In this document: piece after piece, positions 50,451 to 62,083 of the stretch
How the letters are laid out: each line of letters starts with the position of its first letter
Position numbering within the stretch: the stretch's first letter is position 1
Origin: Aplectana chamaeleonis
Taxonomy: Eukaryota; Nematoda; Chromadorea; Rhabditida; Cosmocercidae
Assembly (NCBI GenBank): GCA_029168955.1
Contig: JAPDOI010000153.1
Location: 681,001-745,000 of the forward strand
Length of the DNA: 64,000 nt
Direction of reading: 5' to 3'
Made by a program: the position numbers and the translations under genes
The notes under the pieces: generated by a model
What the model saw: only the letters and a program-made list of their open reading frames with translations
What the model was told of the DNA's origin: nothing
Databases searched by the model: none

Positions 50451-50929
50451 TTATGATTCTTTTTTTTGCAAAGATTTCGATGATACCGTCCAATTCACAT
50501 GGAACCTTGTTCTAATTAAGTTTTCGTAAAAGCTAAAATTCTGGTCAAGGTACTTCTATGGTGGATTATAAGCCCCATAGGTTCTGAACGTGTATCCATG
50601 ATAGTTGTGCATTGATTTGTGAATAAGTTCAGATTGGAAGCTACGGAATGGGGTGGAAGAGAAGATTGGAGGCGATAGAGCGATTGGCAAATGCGAATAC
50701 GACGAGGTGTATTGAAGAAATAAATATATTTTCAATTAAATATGAGTTGTTAAATTTATTCTGCAAGTCAAAAAAGAACAGGTCACTTCAAATTTTATGG
50801 AAAAGGCACACTAATAAATGTTTGGATACAAAGAAGGTGCTTGAATTTTAGTCATGGCACAAGAATTTGCTAGTTGGAAAAAGCGTCATATACACTGATT
50901 ACGTTGCGAATTTGATTCTCCGAAACCCA
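50451..50929. other. AT-rich, no supported feature
   Basis: A 67-codon plus-strand ORF (50648-50851) has no recognisable domain. Confidence 0.4.
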
Positions 50930-51440
50930 CTCAGACACGAGATGCACGACGCGGGATCGATCCCGCCAGTTGCTTAATTTTTGTAAATGTCAGACCTCAC
51001 AATTTTTGTTTTGCAAAGTAATTATCACGAGAGTAGGATCATCGAGTCGAGAGTGGTTGATTTACCCTAAATGTAATTTTTCACCGTCTACGACGGACGC
51101 TGAATGGCACTACACTGGCACTAAACGCTGAAGGGTACAAGGCCCTGCTGCAGGTGCGGTCCCGCTGGTAGTCCACATTTTTGCAAGGTATGGATAACGA
51201 TATATAGGTCAAGCTTAGCCGACTTACTCTTTACACAAACTTTCACAAAAGCTGAACACCGCTACAGTATAAGGGCTCACACTTTTCTCAGGTGTGGTCC
51301 CGCCGAAAGTGGACATATTTTGAAACTAGTTGTTACGGGAGTAGCATATTTGAGTCCAGCGTAGTCGATTTACTCTCACCGACTAAGATGGAGACTGAAC
51401 ACCGCTGCAGTATCCGGGATCACACCATGCTCAGGGGTGG
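50930..51440. repeat. diverged tandem repeat, unit about 125-145 bp, three to four copies
   Basis: CTGAACACCGCTACAGTATA at 51252 and CTGAACACCGCTGCAGTATC at 51395 mark units 143 bp apart. Earlier, more diverged units begin near 51127 and 50980. Each carries GGTCCCGC and GATTTACTC-type phrases. Confidence 0.6.
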
Positions 51441-52968
51441 CTCCGCGGCGCGGAATGCCTGAAAGAGCGCGGAAATACGGTTTTCGAAACGCTATTTTCG
51501 CGTTCCGCAGCACTCTCTGCTGCTTTCGGAGTGCGGAACGAGGGATGCCGAACCTGCGGGTTACGGAATGGGAAACGCGGAACTCCCCTCATTCTTGATT
51601 AGGACACTCAAAAAGAGGACTAAAAAATACAAGTACATGTACTTCTAAGAGAGAAAATACGGCACGTTGTATTCCCGTTGCCTACAATATTGACAGACGC
51701 GAGGAGAAATTTCGACAGTGTGTAAATCCTGTAAACTCGTCCACGCTACAAAAGCAGCCATAAAACTCGTCCATCGAAGGCTTTAGCCGACATGCAAAGT
51801 GTGGAAGATTTCTGGGGGGCTCACGAAACCGGCTCGACCTCACTTCGATGATTTTTTCCTTCAGGACCTCTATCTGTCGTATCCAACAGGTGCACGGCGA
51901 AAAGCCCTCGACCTTCAATCCAGCGCAATTTTATTGACTTTATGGGGCAGTAAAGTGGATTGCTTATACTTTCACTTCAGCGCTTAGGGTAGCTGCCTGG
52001 AAAAAAACTCCAGGACTTGAAGAATAGAAAATAAAATTTTCGAACAAAAATTGGACTTCATGTTTTCAAAAAACCACAAAAAATCATTCTTGGAAAATAA
52101 AGGTTGAAATTTCAGAAAAATAAATCAGATAACCGTCTCGAAAATGCTAAATCAAGCAGAAGGACACGAAGATATACGGGTAGCTGAATGGCATTCGGAT
52201 ATGCAAATCATCCGGCTGCGGCCGGCGCCAGCCAAAGACTTGCTTCAGAATCACCCGCCCGGTGACTCAAAGGGGAGAGCCTGCTCTTGAAGGCCGAAGA
52301 TCGTAAAACCGCCGCATTTTCTGACAACCACTGCGCAATTCCACCGCAAATCATTTCACATTAATTATAAGGCTATTTCAGCACCCTGGGAGACTAAGGA
52401 TTCACGGTTTTTTGCTTCAAGGAAGAGCAACTGTAGACTATCCAATGTCATCCCGGGAAAGAGGCATTAAAACCCATGTTTGACTCTGGTTTCGGAAGAG
52501 ATTTCCCAATACCCCAAAGAAATCAAGTGAACTAAAGAATACCCAAAGGTACTTTAGCGGTTACCGTAGCGAATCGAGTTGGGGGAACGAGAGTGAAAAG
52601 TGAGTGAATTGTGTTCGCCCCCGTCGCAAGGGCGTGTGGAGATTGAAATGACCATTATAATGGGTCGATGATGATGGAGGGGGCGAGGTGTGGACTGAAA
52701 CGGAGGGGTGGAGGATTCGCCTCTGCGATCGGAGGCTATTACAGACCACCAGATCGGCTTGTAAACACACGATTTGGGCAGGTATGAGGCAGAAATTACA
52801 AAGAATCGAGTTCTCAAAATGAATCGTTTCTTGCTTAAATTCTTGAAGTGAGAGCTTATTGGAAACTCGATTTGGGAGAAATCTTGGCAAAAGATTCAAG
52901 AAAAACAATATCCAACTAAAAAGCAGTCTGCACGAAAATCAAACTATTGGGTACCACGAAAATTGGAA
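51441..52968. other. unique-looking intergenic sequence
   Basis: A local inverted patch at 51450-51560 (GCGGAATGCC, GGAATGCGG-type), and a 115-codon minus-strand ORF at 52561-52908 without domains. The block 52560-52760 is non-repetitive and GC-richer, with purine runs, and could be promoter DNA; nothing further supports that. Confidence 0.35.
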
Positions 52969-53193
52969 TTAAAGGCATTGTTCAGTATGTAAAAAATGCT
53001 CGTTTTTTGTGGAAGAAAGTGCGCTTAGGGTCCCTCTAAGTCTAGAGTCTAACAAGGGAAGTATGTATTAAAAGCGTTGGTCAGACCTGTGAAAACGACT
53101 AGTATCATTAGTATCTCTTGTGGCTGAATAGTAAAAATTTGCAGTACATACCCAGCCGGTTTCGAAAGGTTATGAGCGTTTTCGAAGTTTCGC
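52969..53193. mobile_element. partial TTAA-type end
   Basis: TTAAAGGCATTGTTCAGTATG (shown minus its last base: TTAAAGGCATTGTTCAGTAT) looks like a left terminus. No mirrored right end is seen before the next element begins at 53194, so this is a truncated copy or a solo end. Confidence 0.35.
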
Positions 53194-53750
53194 TTAAAGG
53201 CAGTGGTCGCGATCAAATATGTTTGTCGTCTTTTACCCTCTAAACCCTTTTCTGGGTCTCCAGTAGTAGGATCTAAAAGAAAAAATCGCGAAAAAACCGC
53301 TGTTTTGGGCCAAATTTAAAGCCTGAACTTTCTTGTCTTTTGATAGTGGACGAGCCCACTCAACATCATCGGCATCGATGACCTCCTACATCGAGAACAT
53401 CAGCTGCCTTGAAAATGAATTTCAATCAATGAACCTTCGGATTTATGTACACATCTAGTCAAAAACATTGACTGGAGTGCTTTCTTTCATTGCTCAACTG
53501 CTTTTATTAGGTAAATTAGCATTTATTTCTTCCTCTGAATGTCGATGATTTTTGACTGCTCGGCATGAGACGGCGATCTTTTTCGTCATCGCTGTGCACG
53601 TGTGCACGAACTGGCATTTTTGGGCCTTAGAATCTCTATTTCTAGCCCTTTTTTCACCTCACTACCTTCATAGTTTTTCAGCTGTTTTTGAGCTAAGCTG
53701 ATTTTTGTAATTTTTTCGATAACGTTTTTCATCGTGACCACTGCCTTTAA
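53194..53750. mobile_element. TTAA-flanked element (subfamily of 14031-14483)
   Basis: The left end TTAAAGGCAGTGGTCGCGAT is mirrored by ATCGTGACCACTGCCTTTAA. It carries about 100 bp more than the 14031 copy (around 53550-53630, GCACGTGTGCACGAACTGGC). Its right TTAA is the left TTAA of the next element. Confidence 0.8.
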
Positions 53751-54210
53751 AGGCACAGTACACCCTCAGATATGAATTTTGAGATTTTCATGTAATTATG
53801 TAGAAGACCCCTCCTGTATAACACGTGCCAAATTCCAGATCTCATTTCCTCCAAATAAGCGAGAAATAAGCGACCACCACAGGCCCGACCCCCTAACAGA
53901 TTTTCGAACTCGACAGCGGCTCAATGGATGGATGAATTCCAACAAGTCATTATTCTTCAGTCCATTACCGCACTGTCACCTTATCCTGGCTTTCTCCCGC
54001 GCAACGATTGCGAATGAAGAGAAATACAGGCCTGAGACAACTCGTCCACTAATTTTTCACCCTCAAAATTTAGGTATCTTTGAAGAGCCATAACTCTGTT
54101 CAAAGGGGGTCTTGGGCTATTTCAAAGATACCACTGTGATCAGCGTGTGACTCTCTCCAAGATTAGCATGAAATCTGAAAATCAATTTTATGGGTGTCCT
54201 GTGCCTTTAA
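53747..54210. mobile_element. TTAA-flanked element abutting the previous one
   Basis: The left end TTAAAGGCACAGTACACCCT and right end GGGTGTCCTGTGCCTTTAA are inverted. The interior matches the decayed copy at 4405-4915. It contains a 104-codon plus-strand ORF without domains. Confidence 0.75.
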
Positions 54211-54214
54211 ATGT

Positions 54215-54790
54215 AAGGGTACCCATCAGAAATTTTTCGGGGTGTTTTGAAAAAAATCAGATTTTGCTCAAAACTTGAATGTATGTAGGGGTAATTTAAT
54301 GTGCTGAAAACGAATTTGGGATCTGTTTGTCAAAATTCAAAATTTTCTGTAGTTTACGGTAGGTAATATGCCATTCAGGGGGCAAAACCTACCTTAATAA
54401 TCTGACTATCGGCAAATGGGCATCAAGTTCATATTCACCACCCCGAATAACCCCGCATACAAATTTTGCGTCAAATCTTAGACTTTGCTCAAACTACCGT
54501 ATACCCACCGTAATCTGTAGAAAATCGGCGAATGGACCTCAGATTCGTGTTAAGCACACAAAATCGCCGCCCTCAGAGAATGATTTTGAGACCTATCTAT
54601 CGAAGAAATCCGCAAATCTCGAAAGTGGCGTTTCGCACTCAGCTTTTCCCCCGCTGGGATACTTTTAACGAATTGTTCAGAAAACTCCGAAAAATCGACA
54701 AATAAACTTCAGATTCGTGATCAGAACCCCCCCCCTCTTGGAGAGTTTTCAGTCAAATCTGGAACATTTTTCTAAAACGCTTCCAGAGCC
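54215..54790. repeat. TACGGTAGGT-type dispersed repeat, copy 4
   Basis: TTTACGGTAGGTAATATGCC, CCAAGTTCATATTCACC-like and CTACCGTATACCCACCGTAA phrases match the family at 36620. It lies between two TTAA elements. Confidence 0.55.
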
Positions 54791-54792
54791 CT

Positions 54793-55288
54793 TTAAAGGC
54801 ACTGTTCGCGATAAAAATCGCTTTTCTGTTTTTTCTTTGCCTATCTTGAAACTGGTCCCGTTCTGATTCCAATGATGCTTCTGGAATCGCACAAGAGCTT
54901 CTGGGAATGGAGTTATGATTCCTCAAAAATTGAGCTAGGGAAAACGGTGGACGAGTTGTCCGAAGCTTATAACTTCCGTCTTTTGCAGCCAATGTATGCG
55001 AGCTGACCTGAGTAAAGAGAGAAGTTGAGAATAAAGGGAAGAACGGGGCTTTTGATCGGAAACCATCGCTCAACTCACGATTTCGAGTGTTCCTTTGTTC
55101 ACGTCGAGATGCGGAAAGAGGCGGGACTTGCTCATAGCGGCGGGGTTTGCCCACTTTTCTAAGCCGTTTTGCGGCTCCTGGGTAGCTTTTCGTCCCGTTT
55201 TTCCAACGCTGTTCTGCTTCTGAGAGCCACGAGAAGCGTTTGTCATGGAAATTTCGGGGATGAAGTTTATCGCGAACAGTGCCTTTAA
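54793..55288. mobile_element. TTAA-flanked element (subfamily of 38871-39352)
   Basis: The left end TTAAAGGCACTGTTCGCGAT is mirrored by ATCGCGAACAGTGCCTTTAA. The interior matches 38871-39352. A 182-codon minus-strand ORF (54753-55301) crosses the whole element; the second copy has only part of it open and it shows no transposase motif, so it is not a supported gene. Confidence 0.8.
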
Positions 55289-56561
55289 TTGGAATGAACA
55301 AACGTCCAACCGAAAATCAGTACAAGTCCAAAACGCTGTCAGTCTGGACTGAGTATGGAAAATGTGCCTTCACCCAAACTTTGCTCAGGGGTGTAGTTTT
55401 GGGCGCTGAACACATTTATGAGATCCGTTTCCGAAGTTTCCGAAGAACATTGCGCTTTTTGGAATGTACAAACAGCACGAAAAACGACTTTTTTAAGCTT
55501 GTAACTTTTTTGAATCTGCAGCTCGGGGCGGGATACTGCGCAGTTATACTATTGAGCCCAAAGAGGTACTAACGATACTAGTCGTCTTGGCAGATCCGAC
55601 CTACGCTTTGTATACCTTCCTTGTGAGAAGAGTAAGAACGGAAGTACGACGAACAACGGACAGGAAGTGGGTAAAAATCGTCGTGCACTAGCCAACAAAT
55701 TGGATCACTCCGCCCACGCCATCTGAAAGTTGTCTTGTGTTCGTTTTACCAGAGGAACAACTGCCGAGTTTTCGAGTAATCTTTATCGTGAAAGATTCTA
55801 ACATCAAGCATGGCCACTGGCCCATCTTTTTTTTTGAAGGAATTTCGGTACAGGAAAGAAAAAAACAATGTTACTTACCCGAGAATCTCAATAAGCTAAA
55901 CCATTTCTGACATTTGCAGTGCGATAAACATCAAACAAGCGTAATTAAATATTTCGGAGGTTTTTTCAGTAATTTTTTTCTGATATTTGAGAGTTTTTGG
56001 GAATTTTTTCCTATTATCCTTAACTTTGTGGACTTGCCTAGTTGAAAACGTCGTAGATGATATTATGGTTCTTTATCTTGAACGCTGCCTCTGAGCGATG
56101 AATCGAAAAAATAAATTTTTTGGTTTATCCAGAAAATCGAGATAGTCCTCTTTATTTTTCCAACATTCAACTCATTCCGGATCTTGGATTCGACTTCTTC
56201 GGATATTCGTTTCATTCGGTAAAGTTGAACCTCTCGGTCACTGAAATACTCGTTTCGCTCAAAAGGTCAAAATACTCGTTCTTTCTTGTACTATAATATC
56301 CGCTCTAAAGCTTCAATTCATTAGTTCGTAGATCTAAGTAGCCGCTAGTCGTTTTTCTCGAATATTCTATTCATTCTGGAATTCAAATTATTCAGTACAG
56401 CTCATTCGAAAACTCGGAGATATTTCCTCGATTTTTCATGTATTTACTCTACTGTAAAAGTCAAAGTTTCACATATCTACTCGGTTCATTTGGGAGATTG
56501 ACTTACTTGTGCGCTAGAACATTGGACTCAGTCGCTAATCTAAAATTATTAGTTTCTTTTT
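55289..56561. other. AT-rich intergenic sequence
   Basis: CACTCATTCGGAT/ATCCGAAT-type motifs at 56160-56500, no coding signal. A 97-codon plus-strand ORF (55279-55572) has no domain. Confidence 0.4.
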
Positions 56562-57038
56562 TTAATGCAGCATACACGCTCGTAAACGTGTCTGAGATAA
56601 CTATGGAAATAGAATAGAATGGCTCTGAACACAACGCCTACGCATTTTGAAGCGTCAAAAACGGCCCACAATGCCCTAAACGAGTAAGAAGTTGACCCCG
56701 ACCCTGTATCTGCCCGCCCCTGTGTTTGCTGTTCTCCTTCAAAACAGGGATGCTGGGCCATTCCCATCGTCGTCGGTGTATGTGGCTTACTTGTTGTACT
56801 TATTGTACCACCCACAAACGTCACCGACGGTGTGAATGGCCCAGCACTCCTGTTTTGGAGGAGAACAGCAAATACAAGGGCGGGCAGATACAGGGGCGGG
56901 GTCAACTTCATGCCTGTTTAGCGGCATTGTGGGTCGTTTTTGACGCTTCGAAATGCGTAGGCGTTATGTTCTGAGTGATACGATTCTGTTTCCGTAGTTA
57001 TCTCAAACACTTTCACGAGCATGTAATCTGCCTCTTCT
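56562..57038. mobile_element. TTAA-type element (subfamily of 22940-23421)
   Basis: The left end TTAATGCAGCATACACGCTC and right end GAGCATGTAATCTGCCTC are imperfect inverted ends. Inner blocks GAGATAACTATGGAAA and TTTCCGTAGTTATCTCAAAC, and CCTGTATCTGCCCGCCCCTG against AGGGGCGGGCAGATACAGG-like sequence, show further symmetry. ORFs of 82 and 120 codons reflect the symmetry. Confidence 0.65.
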
Positions 57039-57379
57039 AATACGGCGAACTGGTTTTCGGCTGCTCTTTTTGTATGCTGGGACCATATCTTAGCGGATGC
57101 AGCTGCTAACTATAAGTCTCAAGCTCGTAGATTCTATCCCCTGGCGGCACATGTTTTTGCGAGGGTATTTTTTTGAAAACTGACACTTCGCGTTGTCAAT
57201 AACCCCAGAAGCTGATTTTCTCACCTGAACTTCGATCAATGGGCAATTTGGGGGTACATAACGCTGAAATGAGCTTTTTCAAACTTCTCTTAGTCAAATG
57301 CTTGAAATTTCCCATGAGCCCTTTGTAAGTGGAATCTGCCGCAGTAGGTATCCTCTGTTTCCGAGTGTAATTTATTTTC

Positions 57380-57490
57380 GTTCATAGCGTACGACTGCGC
57401 GCGTACGCTGCGTCTCCCTCTCCCCACACTTTCTCGTTGTCTCTACCCTTGCTCCGCGAAAACGCGCGAGGGAACAGAGCAAATTTGGCT
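57380..57490. repeat. partial copy of the 49700 GC-rich element
   Basis: CGACTGCGCGCGTACGCTGC, CTCTCCCCACACTTTCTCGT and CTCCGCGAAAACGCGCGAGG parallel the corresponding parts of 49740-49830. The CTATAAAACG end is not visible. Confidence 0.4.
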
Positions 57491-59235
57491 CGGAAAAAGA
57501 GGACACACTACGTATTTACTCCGATTTTTTTCCAACTTCAACCCAGAGGGGCTATTAAAGGTGCAGAGCAGGTAGGCAGTAATGGAAAATATTTTTTCTT
57601 AAGGTGTTTATCATTAGTTTTTGGAGAAAAAGTGTGTTAATCAGTTAATGCGTTTGAACACTAATTTTGGATTTTGTTGAAAAAAATAACAAAAAAAACA
57701 TTACCTGACCACAGCACAACTCAAAAAATCATCAGAGGTCCCGTATCAGATTCCGCTACAATTACCGAATCAAATTAGCATGATTTCAAGACTCTTTTCT
57801 ATAAGGGTTAATCGTTGATTTTCGAGAAAAACTCGCGCTCATACGTTAATGCGTTAACAAGTTAACATTATAACGCACTGCCCTGGTGCAGAGCATGAAT
57901 CTCACCACGGATCACGTAAAACTTGAACTAGAGTCTCAGGAAACCGTTCAGTGCGGTCTTAAAGGAAGAAAGAAACAACCTAAAAATCAAAAAAATCAAC
58001 TCAATGCGCCTGGGTAGATGATAAACGGCCAAAAAGTTTTTTTTTTGAATTTTAGTAAACAAATTTCCAGTCCAAGGTTTATCCAGGGTGGAAGTTAATT
58101 AGGGCGCTGAACACGAATATGATGTCCGTACTCTGGTTTTCAGGAACACTATGGGTACGTTACTGTTGATTAATGACCCGATTGTAACTTGCCATAGTCG
58201 TCCAAAAAACTGTAGACGAACCTCTCTCATATTTGTGTTCAGTGCCCCATGTGGCCCCTCACCCCCCCCCCCCCCACTGAACAAAGTTTAAGATGAAAAT
58301 GCTTCTATTCCTGGAATCCGAAAAAATACTTTTCTGCCCAACTCTGGGTAATTTGAGTGAAAATTCGAAAGTTCGAATTGTTTCTTTTAACCTTCTCCAC
58401 AATCCTAGAAAGACCTTCAACCGAAACTCCAGTTTGAGTCCCTGGGTGGCTGCTTGTTTTTTCCAAATCAGATCATAGTCAATCGGGAAAACTTCAAAAT
58501 CCTTTTTGGAAACCAGTACTGATTTCAAAGTTTGTTCTTGTGACTCATTCCAATGCCCCAATTGAATTCTTCCAAACAAGTTGCCTCTTCAGATGAATTC
58601 CCATCACATGTACCCATCACGGAATGTTTGTCTGTTTACTTTACCAATGTGGTTCTCAAGCCCATACGCGAGAACCGAAAACGATGGGAAAGGGACAGGT
58701 TGAGGGAAAAAAAGAGCAGCGCACGGAACACTGAGGAGATTTGCTATCGAGAAGACAAAAAGTTAATTCTGTTAGATAAGGGCAGGTTTGAACATTCCTC
58801 CGATGCATATCTACACTCCTGGATCCGTGATGGAAGCGCTTGTGGACAATTCTGCTTCTTAGGAAAAGCCTAGCTAAAACTTAACGGCATTTCTTTCCAA
58901 CTTCCCAAATATCCGGAAACAACACTTTTCTGTAATCTATCCATTATTGATGGTCTCCACACCAATCCCTCCAGGACCCAGATGACCCCGATTTGAAGAA
59001 CTTTAACATAAATAACCCCATTTTTTACCGGTGGCTACCACCGTGAATATGTTCATCCAACCGAACAACTAGTCCAAGCCAGATGATAATGTCATTGAAA
59101 TCAGACGCTTTTGTGCGTTTCTAGAAGTTTCTTCGTAATTTTGGTAACGCTAGGTTGCCAAGGCATTGCTGTTAGTGGAAAATTCGGGAACGAAAATCAA
59201 CGTAAACACTGTCTATAAGCAAACTTAGTCAGAAA
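57491..59235. other. intergenic sequence, no supported gene
   Basis: Includes a CCCCCCCCCCCCC run at 58262-58275, and 106-codon ORFs on each strand (58259-58579 minus, 58553-58873 plus) without recognised domains or splice sites. Confidence 0.35.
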
Positions 59236-59690
59236 TATGGCCACTCAGGTCCTGCTTTTCAGGAGTGCGGTTTCCTCGAAAACAGTCGGTCGGAATCGCA
59301 GTGCTGCCCCTTACTCCTGTCGAGCGGGAGTGCAGCCTTCCCAAGTACTGTTTGTCGGGAGAGCGGCCCTACTGAGCAATGCTCATCGGGAGCGCGGCTC
59401 CTCAATTCCAGTTGGATGAGATGGCAAACCCGTTGATCAAAAGCGACCCCCAGGGGTGTCCGTTGGAAACGCAGTTTCACTGGCCCTTTCTATAAGGAGT
59501 TCATTTTCCAAGGGAAGTCGACTGAGAGCGTTCGCAGCCATCCCGAGCGCGTTTGGGAAGTATCTGCCAAGAGTGCTAGTCCTCAGCCCCTGTCAATCAC
59601 GACTGTGAATCTTCAGCGCATTTGGTCGGGAGTGCAGCTTCGTGAAACTCTGCCGGTTGTGGGTGCGGCCAACACGGCATAGTTAAAAAA
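59236..59690. repeat. degenerate short tandem repeat, TCGGGAGTGCGGC-type
   Basis: Units of about 40-50 bp repeat CGAGCGGGAGTGCAGCCTTC, TCGGGAGAGCGGCCCTACTG, TCGGGAGCGCGGCTCCTC and TCGGGAGTGCAGCTTCGTG. Highly diverged, GC-rich. Confidence 0.55.
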
Positions 59691-59989
59691 CCTATTAATC
59701 CATGATTTCTGAAAAAGCGACAAGTCGAAAAAAAACATTCAAAACACTAAACCTGAAAAAAGTCCTATTTATCAAATAAGTTAAAAAAATGTCATGTCCC
59801 AATTCTACATTCAATCAAAAACTATCACCGAAGACCCATGTCTGCTGATATCTTCCAAGTTCTGAAACCAAAGCGAGGCTAAGGCATTGTTTTCGCAAGC
59901 CGTGCACGGTTTCTCACACGACTCCAACTAGGGGTTTTTCACCATACACCCCGATGTTTAAGAGAACGAAGATCTGGATGATGTACTCA

Positions 59990-60680
59990 CACATTTGGGG
60001 GGAAGTTCCCGAGGACAATAGACCTGATTTGGTCGTTATCACTCGGTCGAGGGGAGAGGAGCGAGACCCGGAGGGGGACGTCTCGCCCCTCTATCCTCGA
60101 ATTATACACAACGATAAGGCGTTCGAAACAGTCAACTCGGGGGGAGAAAAAGGAAGTTCCCCTCATGGTTGTCCCCTTGGCCTCCCCCCGAACATGATGA
60201 ACGCGAAAACAAAGCCGCACGGTATACGTTGATGCAGACGGGCTAGGCGCGAGGTGGTCTCCCACTTCGCAAGTTGAGGGGGTAGATCTGCCACTCAAAG
60301 ACTAAGTAAGGCATTTCTGTCTGGATTTTAGAGGAGCTAATTAGCCTCTCTACAACCCTTAGTCAGAGTGGAATATTTTTGGACTGATAGCAGTTTATCA
60401 GGAACAGGAGACTGTCGAAAACAGCGAGTTCTAGCAAGCTGAATTTTGATCAATCATTGAACAATGGGAAGATCTGCAGTCGGAAGGTCGCGGGAAGACC
60501 TGCAGTCGGGAGAACAAGGGAACTCCTGCTGTGGGAACTTTCCCTATTACTCTGCTGTCGAGACGTCCCTTTCGCCTCCCTCCAATTCGAGGGAAGCTCC
60601 CCAGTTGTTTCGAGGGAAGTTCTGCTGTCGTTCTCGGGAACTTCCCCACGAATATCTGAGTAGGTATGGCCCTATTTATC
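59990..60680. repeat. GGGAAGTTCCC-rich block with mirrored ends
   Basis: GGGGAAGTTCCCGAGGACAA near 59999 is mirrored by TGTCGTTCTCGGGAACTTCC at about 60628-60650. Units with GGGAAGATCTGCAGTCGG, GGGAAGACCTGCAGTCGG and GGGAACTCCTGCTGTGGG repeat between 60465 and 60650. ORFs of 84-103 codons on both strands are repeat-derived. Confidence 0.5.
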
Positions 60681-60829
60681 AACAATCCGTGTTCAAAACT
60701 TCTTAGACGAATCAGGGATCTCTAGAAAAGAGCATTCTCATAGCTTTGTGAGAAGAAAAGAGGTTTCCGAGAGGCAATTTTTAGGGTGCTCAGAGAAAAG
60801 TGTTTCGGATATACCTCAATATATTTATT

Positions 60830-60960
60830 TAAAAGTTATTTTGGATGCTGATAACGAATTTGAGGTTCATTTGTCGAATTATTAGAGAATTTGGCTGATG
60901 TGGGCCAAAGCCTCCCTCTGGGGGAACTTTGCACGCCAAACGCGGCTTTTGTCGATTTCC
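60830..60960. repeat. TACGGTAGGT-family fragment
   Basis: GGATGCTGATAACGAATTTG and AGGTTCATTTGTCGAATTAT match the family phrase 'gctgaacacgaatttgaggt'. Short fragment only. Confidence 0.4.
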
Positions 60961-60964
60961 AGAA

Positions 60965-61117
60965 TATGTACAGGCTATAAAACGGCGAAATTCACATGGT
61001 TCCTACGCGTGCTGGTGCGGAGCGGAGGTTAGAGACAGTGAGAGAGTGGAGGGCAGACGGAGGCGCAGGCGTCGCGCGCGCCTCGAATGATGTGATCTAC
61101 GTCGTTTTATAGAGGGT
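60965..61117. repeat. 155-bp GC-rich element with CTATAAAACG ends, copy 2 (inverted)
   Basis: Reverse-complement match to 49700-49862 over most of its length (GCTATAAAACGGCGAAATTC, GGTTAGAGACAGTGAGAGAG). Its right end CGTTTTATAGAGGGTA abuts the mariner at 61119 at the TA target. Confidence 0.65.
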
Positions 61118-61118
61118 A

Positions 61119-61687
61119 TTGGGTTGGCAACTAAGTAGTTGCGGATTTTTTTTTAGAAAATAGAAGACAGTTTCTCATGGAACAAAATAATTTTGTTCTT
61201 CAATGTATGGTCCATTTTGAGCCCGAGAGACCTTTTGCCATCTTTCAGGCAGCATCATAATTCCACATTCATAAAACTTCTGGTTTTCATCACCAAAAAG
61301 TTTTATTTCTTTATGACAAGGCAAGGCCACACACATGTTTAGTCACTCGGCAAAAATTACTGGAGCTTGGTTGGGATATTTTGCCACATCCACCATATAG
61401 TCCTAACCTTGCACCGTCTAACTACTTTTTATTTTGATCTTTGCAAAACTCCTTGAATGATAGAAATTTTGATAATGATAATGATGTCAAATCGTACCTG
61501 GTTAAGTTTTTTTGCTGATAAAAACCAGAAGTTTTATGAACGTGGGATTATGATGCTGCCAGAAAGATGGCGAAATTTCTTTGCTCAAAAGGGGCAATAC
61601 ATTACAGAATAAAGTTATTTAGTTCCATCAAAAAATTGTCTTTTACTTTCTAAAAAAAAATCCACAATTACTTAGCTGCCAACCCAA
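61119..61687. mobile_element. foldback mariner made of two inverted transposase 3' ends
   Basis: TA duplications flank ends TTGGGTTGGCAACTAAGTAG and CTTAGCTGCCAACCCAA. The left half, read on the minus strand, encodes a transposase C-terminus (NQKFYECGIMMLPERWQKVS ... stop). The right half, on the plus strand, reads DILPHPPYSPNLAPSNYFLF and then a decayed copy of the same C-terminus. The catalytic aspartate of the SPDL motif is Asn, and several stops interrupt it. The N-terminus is missing. It is a non-autonomous, inverted-duplication derivative. Confidence 0.85.
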
Positions 61688-61756
61688 TAGTACGGCTTAT
61701 CAGATCATGCCCCATGACGGGTGAGTGCTGATGTCCTACACATCTTTGTGTACGTA

Positions 61757-62055
61757 TAGTCTACAGCAATGTTAGTAGGACCTGGTGAGGTTGCGGATTC
61801 TTCTTAGATACTGTAGCCTGATAGTGTTATCACTCATTTTTTCGAAATAACTAAAATTGGTCGGTGATTTTCGGCTTCCGCTCTCACATTTTCACCTGTT
61901 TTCATTGATTCCACAGATGTTGTCGTATCGGTGAACACACAGACTCACCGATCTATCAAAGCTGTTCCGGAAAAATCAGTGATACCACTAACAAGCTACC
62001 GTATGTTGAACGAGTCCGCAACCTCACCAGGTCCTACTAACATTGCTGTAGACTA
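61757..62055. mobile_element. TA-flanked hairpin element with TAGTCTACAGCAATGTTAGT ends
   Basis: TA duplications flank a 299-bp element with perfect inverted ends of about 46 bp (TAGTCTACAGCAATGTTAGT through GGTGAGGTTGCGGA). No coding capacity. Perfect ends suggest recent insertion. Confidence 0.85.
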
Positions 62056-62083
62056 TATCAACTAGCTGACGAGTGCCACAGCT

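Noticed and set aside
54753..55301. 182-codon minus-strand ORF spanning a TTAA element
   Set aside because: Covers the element ends, has no DDE or DNA-binding motif, and is only partly open in the related copy at 38871-39352.
57060..57150. tRNA-like phrase around GTAGATTCTATCCCC
   Set aside because: No acceptor stem or cloverleaf can be drawn.
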